From Oscillospiraceae bacterium (lineage in GTDB: Bacteria; Bacillota; Clostridia; Oscillospirales; CAG-272), in assembly GCA_015064185.1 (NCBI GenBank), contig SVSS01000008.1, forward strand, positions 1 through 64,000: a stretch of 64,000 nucleotides of DNA, in the 5' to 3' direction. A program made the position numbers and the translations under genes. Below the pieces are notes generated by a model. The model saw only the letters and a program-made list of their open reading frames with translations, ran no database searches and was not told where the DNA came from. Of this stretch, positions 60,624-64,000 are shown one piece after another (the stretch's first letter is position 1; each line of letters begins with the position of its first letter).

Positions 60624-60773
60624 GAACAGATAATATTATAGCATGTATAAGTAAAAAAATCAAGTGCTATTTTAAATTTTTTTGTGATTTTAGCTTTTTC
60701 GCCAAGCAAGCCGACAAGAACTTCCTTCCCGACAATGCATATACTGAAAAGGAAACGAAAGGAGGCTTTGAAA

Positions 60774-61199
60774 ATGAACCGAGAAACCGAACTGCCACGC
60801 GATACAGGTACAGGATTTTTGGTGGTGCAGGTCACCACAGCAAACTCAGCGATCCCCCTCTCGGGCGCTCAAGTCACGATATCGAGGGCGCGTGATGACG
60901 GAACTGACGTATTATACGAATTACAAACCGGAAACGACGGCAAAACACCGCGTGTTTCGCTCCCTGCCCCTGCACGCGGTGCCTCACAGCGCCCCTCCTC
61001 GGTGCCGCCCTTCTCCACCTACAATGTATCCGTTGTACTGCAGGGCTACGAGCAAGCCATTTACAACGAGGTACCCATCTTTGACGGCATCATTGCCATG
61101 CAGCAAGCCGATCTTATCCCCGTGCCCGAAAATCAATACCCTGACGGATTTGCGGTAAAGCGTCCCAATTTGTTTGAAAACACACCCCCGGCGCTTTGA
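60774..61199 (+). CDS. small carboxypeptidase-regulatory-like domain protein of the SpoIID cluster
   Basis: 141 residues from the ATG with a perfect aaaggagg. Mostly one beta-rich domain (GTGFLVVQVTTANSAIPLSGAQVTI, with Pro/Ser-rich loop) similar to carboxypeptidase-regulatory/Ig-like folds (NVSVVLQGYEQAIYNEVPIFDG). Ends 11 nt before the SpoIID-like gene. No signal peptide. Seems structural; may bind or organise its partner. Family not recognised with certainty. Confidence 0.6.
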   Translation: MNRETELPRDTGTGFLVVQVTTANSAIPLSGAQVTISRARDDGTDVLYELQTGNDGKTPRVSLPAPARGASQRPSSVPPFSTYNVSVVLQGYEQAIYNEVPIFDGIIAMQQADLIPVPENQYPDGFAVKRPNLFENTPPAL

Positions 61200-61210
61200 A
61201 AGGAGGAGGT

Positions 61211-62608
61211 ATGCCGACTACACCTTTTATTCCCGAAACCGTTACCGTGCATCTTGGCCGTCCCGAGCAAAATGCCAGGAACGTAACCCTCCCCTTTCTT
61301 GACTACGTGGCAAACGTAGCCTCGAGTGAGATCTACCCCACGTGGCCCGAAAATGCGATCCGTGCCAACATGTATGCCCAAATATCCTTTGTGCTGAATC
61401 GTATTTATACAGAATACTATCGCTCGCGCGGCTACGATTTTGACATTACAAATTCCACCTCTATTGATCAATCCTTTGTGGAGGGTAGAGATATCTTTGA
61501 AAACATAAAGGAGCTGGCAGGACAGCTTTTTAACGACTATATCGTGCGCCAAGGGAACGTAGAGCCCCTGCTTGCCGCCTATTGTGACGGGCGCGAGGTC
61601 ACCTGTGAGGGGCTTTCGCAATGGGGGAGTGTTGAGCTTGCCGAGCAAGGTCTTACTCCCTACGAGATCTTGACCTACTATTATGGCGATGACATCAATT
61701 TAGTGCAAAACGCCCCAACGGCAGGCACTACGGAAAGCGCGCCTGTGGTGCCCTTGCGGTTAGGCTCTGTCAATGACGACGTGCGTGTGATACAGCTGCG
61801 CCTCAACCGCATTTCCGCGAACTACCCTTCTATCCCAAAGATCTTACTGGTTGACGGCATTTTCGGCACCGATACCGAAGCAGCGGTGCGACGCTTTCAA
61901 GAAATTTTCGGGCTTGCCGCTGATGGCGTAGTGGGAAAATCCACTTGGTACTACATTCGCCGCATTTACAATGCCGTTAAGCGCCTCAATGAGCTGGACT
62001 CTGAGGGAGTGACGATCGAGGAGATCACACAGCAATACCCAGGGGTCCTGCGCGAGGGGGATGCCAGCCTTGGTGTTGCCAATCTGCAATATTACCTGAA
62101 CTATCTTTCGGGATTTTATAACACCATCCCCCCCGTTGCGATAGATGGGGTATTCGGTGCAACCACCCGTGCCGCCGTGATCGATGCCCAAAACACCTTT
62201 GGGCTGGTAGCAGACGGCATTGTAGGGGAGCAGACATGGGATGCCATTTACGATGCATATCTCGGCATTGTATCCACGATCCCGCGCGAGTATATTGAAG
62301 GAAACGTGGTTCCCTTTCCCGGTGTGGTGCTGCGCCTTGGCTCTGACAGTGAGGACGTGCGGCTGCTACAGCAATACCTCAACTATATTGCAATGAGCTT
62401 TACCTCTATCCCCACGGTTGACGTCACGGGCTACTTTGGCCCGCGCACACGCGAGGCGGTGATTGCCTTTCAAGAGCAATTTCAGTTACCTGTAAACGGC
62501 ACAGTTGGCGCGATCACATGGAATGCCATTATAGATATTTACGGCGACCTATATAACGGCGCAAGGCTTGGCGAGGGGCAATACCCCGGCTTTGAGATCG
62601 GAGGTTGA
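61211..62608 (+). CDS. SpoIID-like protein with three peptidoglycan-binding domains
   Basis: 465 residues from the ATG with ggaggaggt. N-terminal SpoIID/amidase-enhancer-like region (about 1-150: LPFLDYVANVASSEIYPTWP, ANMYAQISFVLNRIY). Then three PG_binding_1 domains (about 175-250, 275-345, 370-445), each with the pattern VxxLQxxLN ... DGxFGxxTxxAVxxFQ ... DGxVGxxTW. No signal peptide, which suggests a cytosolic or spore/forespore-related location or a noncanonical export route. Followed by a two-domain PG-binding protein. Confidence 0.82.
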   Translation: MPTTPFIPETVTVHLGRPEQNARNVTLPFLDYVANVASSEIYPTWPENAIRANMYAQISFVLNRIYTEYYRSRGYDFDITNSTSIDQSFVEGRDIFENIKELAGQLFNDYIVRQGNVEPLLAAYCDGREVTCEGLSQWGSVELAEQGLTPYEILTYYYGDDINLVQNAPTAGTTESAPVVPLRLGSVNDDVRVIQLRLNRISANYPSIPKILLVDGIFGTDTEAAVRRFQEIFGLAADGVVGKSTWYYIRRIYNAVKRLNELDSEGVTIEEITQQYPGVLREGDASLGVANLQYYLNYLSGFYNTIPPVAIDGVFGATTRAAVIDAQNTFGLVADGIVGEQTWDAIYDAYLGIVSTIPREYIEGNVVPFPGVVLRLGSDSEDVRLLQQYLNYIAMSFTSIPTVDVTGYFGPRTREAVIAFQEQFQLPVNGTVGAITWNAIIDIYGDLYNGARLGEGQYPGFEIGG

Positions 62609-62609
62609 T

Positions 62610-63140
62610 ATGCCAAACAAGAACGAGCAAGAAGCGATCCGCAATCTGCAGCGCTACCTGCGGCAGCTCTCCTATGTAAACCCCAATATTCCCACACCCC
62701 CGATCGACGGTATTTATGATACCGCAACCAGAGAGGCTGTACGCGCCTTTCAACGTGAGGAGGGCTTAGGTGACACGGGCGTAGTGGATGACGCCACATG
62801 GGAGCTGCTCTTTAAAAGATATGAGGAGTCGCTTCGGCGAGAGGGCGCACCCGTGCCGCTTGCGCAATTTCCGCGCATCTCCCCGGGATACGCCCTGCGT
62901 GAGGACGATGAAAACTTTTTGGTACGGCTGGTACAGTACGCCCTTGGCGAGCTTGATCTGATCTACGAGGGCTTTGACGACGTGCCGCAAACCGGCATAT
63001 ACGATGCACAGACCATGGATGCGGTGCGCAGCTTTCAGCGCCGCCACGGACTTGCCGAAACAGGCGAGGTGGACCGTGCCACCTGGGATGCGCTTGCCAC
63101 CACCTACAACCGCGAATTTGGCGGATATCAGAATCAATAA
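62610..63140 (+). CDS. two-domain peptidoglycan-binding protein
   Basis: 176 residues from the ATG with cggaggt. Two PG_binding_1 domains: IDGIYDTATREAVRAFQREE (1-75) and GIYDAQTMDAVRSFQRRHGL (about 110-165), each followed by a TW dipeptide. No signal peptide or catalytic domain. One nucleotide after the SpoIID-like gene; the same operon. Likely an accessory cell-wall or spore-cortex binding protein. Confidence 0.82.
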   Translation: MPNKNEQEAIRNLQRYLRQLSYVNPNIPTPPIDGIYDTATREAVRAFQREEGLGDTGVVDDATWELLFKRYEESLRREGAPVPLAQFPRISPGYALREDDENFLVRLVQYALGELDLIYEGFDDVPQTGIYDAQTMDAVRSFQRRHGLAETGEVDRATWDALATTYNREFGGYQNQ

Positions 63141-63147
63141 CCCCCTT

Positions 63148-63181
63148 CCCCCACTGCTTTTGGCGGTGGGGGATTTTTTTA
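63148..63181 (+). terminator. terminator of the PG-binding operon
   Basis: cccccac / gtggggg stem with a T-run. Confidence 0.88.
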
Positions 63182-63254
63182 AAAAGCGAGAAAAACAAAG
63201 GAAAGTGGTAGATAAACCGACATAATCAGCCATAATCGCTTCTCGTTTCTTTCT

Positions 63255-63329
63255 TTTGACTTTGTTTGACTTTGACTTTGTTTGACCTTTGTCCTATACT
63301 AAAATCAGCAAAGGTCAAACAAAGTCAAA
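63255..63329 (+). promoter_or_regulatory. ctsR promoter with three CtsR boxes
   Basis: CtsR heptamer pairs (RGTCAAA-N3-RGTCAAA): one forward at 63313-63329 (ggtcaaa-caa-agtcaaa) and two on the other strand, at 63255-63271 and 63271-63287. Promoter TTGACT (63272-63277), 17-bp spacer, TATACT (63295-63300) lies between. Boxes cover the -35 and the start region, giving autorepression. Confidence 0.9.
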
Positions 63330-63340
63330 GGAGATATGCT

Positions 63341-63790
63341 ATGTTAACCGATCAAATTGCCAAGCTGATTGAACAAATGCTGGAGGAAAGCGGCGGAGCG
63401 CTTGATCTGCAGCGCAACGAAATGGCGCAAAGCCTTGGGTGCGTGCCAAGCCAGATCAGTTACGTCATCACCTCACGCTTTACCCCTGAACGCGGATACC
63501 TGATCGAATCACGGCGCGGTGGGGGCGGACGCATCCGCATCATACGCAAACAGATGCACAAGAACGAGTATCTGATGCATTTTTTCCACGCGATCGGCAA
63601 TAAAATTGAAGAGCGAGAGGCATTGGCGTACCTAAAGAATCTTGCAGATAACGATATCATTACCGACAGAGAAGCTATCATTGTAAGCAATGCCCTTTCT
63701 AGCGCCGCCCTCTCCCCCGTCACACCCGATGGCAGAGGCTTATTGCGCGCACAGATCTTTAAGCACATACTGCTATCGCTCATGCAGTAA
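63341..63790 (+). CDS. ctsR: transcriptional repressor CtsR
   Basis: 149 residues from the ATG with aaaggaga; the longer frame from 63266 lies in the operator. Winged-helix N-terminus (MLTDQIAKLIEQML; CVPSQISYVITSRFTPERGY; RRGGGGRIRI), C-terminal dimerisation region. Represses clpP, clpC/E and its own operon; McsB, by Arg phosphorylation of CtsR, and McsA control it. Usual gene order ctsR-mcsA-mcsB-clpC. Confidence 0.96.
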   Translation: MLTDQIAKLIEQMLEESGGALDLQRNEMAQSLGCVPSQISYVITSRFTPERGYLIESRRGGGGRIRIIRKQMHKNEYLMHFFHAIGNKIEEREALAYLKNLADNDIITDREAIIVSNALSSAALSPVTPDGRGLLRAQIFKHILLSLMQ

Positions 63791-63804
63791 AAGGAGTGAT
63801 CCAT

Positions 63805-64000
63805 ATGAAATGCGAAAAATGTAACGAAAAAGAAGCTAGCTTTTTTTATGAGCAAACGATAAACGGCGAAAAGCGCTCCTACCATCTTTGCCACACCTGC
63901 GCTGAGGAGATGGGACTCATTACCAAGGGCAAAGCAGCCTTTATTGAGGATCCCTTCTCCGCCCTGTTCCCTGCGGGCTACGGCAATTTTATCGGTGATA
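63805..64000 (+). CDS. mcsA: McsA (UvrB/UvrC-motif, CtsR modulator), 3'-truncated
   Basis: First 65 residues, cut by the window edge. Zinc-finger Cys pairs C3/C6 (MKCEKCNEKEASFFYE) and C29/C32 (HLCHTCAEEMGL). McsA activates the arginine kinase McsB. Start with aaggagtga. Expected next: mcsB, clpC. Confidence 0.93.
   Translation, partial: MKCEKCNEKEASFFYEQTINGEKRSYHLCHTCAEEMGLITKGKAAFIEDPFSALFPAGYGNFIGD

Overview
The window looks like a chromosome segment of an anaerobic, probably gut-dwelling member of the Clostridia (Firmicutes). The evidence is a Na+-pumping biotin decarboxylase cluster, a ferredoxin-dependent indolepyruvate oxidoreductase, CtsR/McsA, NrdR, a SpoIID-like protein, sigma-A promoters with 17-bp spacers and GGAGG ribosome sites. 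No rRNA or CRISPR array was seen. The taxon below class level is my inference.

Layout. 0-1 kb: the end of a KdpE-type response regulator and a small chimeric ORF joining a citrate-synthase start to a GroEL tail. 1-5.9 kb (minus): five-gene carboxyltransferase/decarboxylase operon. 6-6.9 kb: amidohydrolase. 6.9-23.9 kb (minus): about 17 kb of secreted TasA/camelysin-type proteins, two of them extended by beta-helix-like repeats, with three SipW-like signal peptidases and an Lgt-like membrane protein. 23.7-25 kb: a promoter enclosed by inverted copies of a recombinase-core-like site, next to a XerC-like recombinase; I read this as a phase-variation switch for the matrix locus. 25-43 kb: mostly housekeeping genes (tRNA-Val, rsmA, S24 repressor, RluA-CYTH fusion, two radical-SAM-linked genes, a degenerate P-type ATPase-like protein, rlmB, enolase, nrdR) plus a TerB/BrxD-like/Lhr-helicase operon. 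43-51 kb: ribF, padR-HAAS-DUF4097, an esterase, a second DUF4097 gene and a one-protein restriction-modification gene between two repeats. 51-57 kb (plus): aryl-acid operon (acyl-CoA ligase, iorA, iorB, paaK, ACT). 57-64 kb: trxB, trxA, ZIP transporter, a frameshifted SGNH hydrolase, tRNA-Leu, SpoIID/peptidoglycan-binding genes, ctsR and the start of mcsA.

Two signals stand out. First, the putative invertible promoter at 23.8-24.1 kb: three copies of a palindromic site with the same asymmetric 6-bp centre, two in one orientation and one inverted, enclose a strong promoter that faces the matrix operon; a plus-strand terminator sits just outside, where it would stop the promoter if inverted. 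Second, all three tRNA genes (Val, Ser, Leu) are followed on their 3' side by a terminator and then a 120-170 nt element of shared architecture: an outer stem copying that tRNA's own T-arm/acceptor end, a long-armed stem, a hairpin with a 3-nt loop, and a tRNA-3'-end-like terminus. The Leu gene has two in tandem, and the Ser version also occurs as an orphan, so that two copies bracket the restriction-modification gene.
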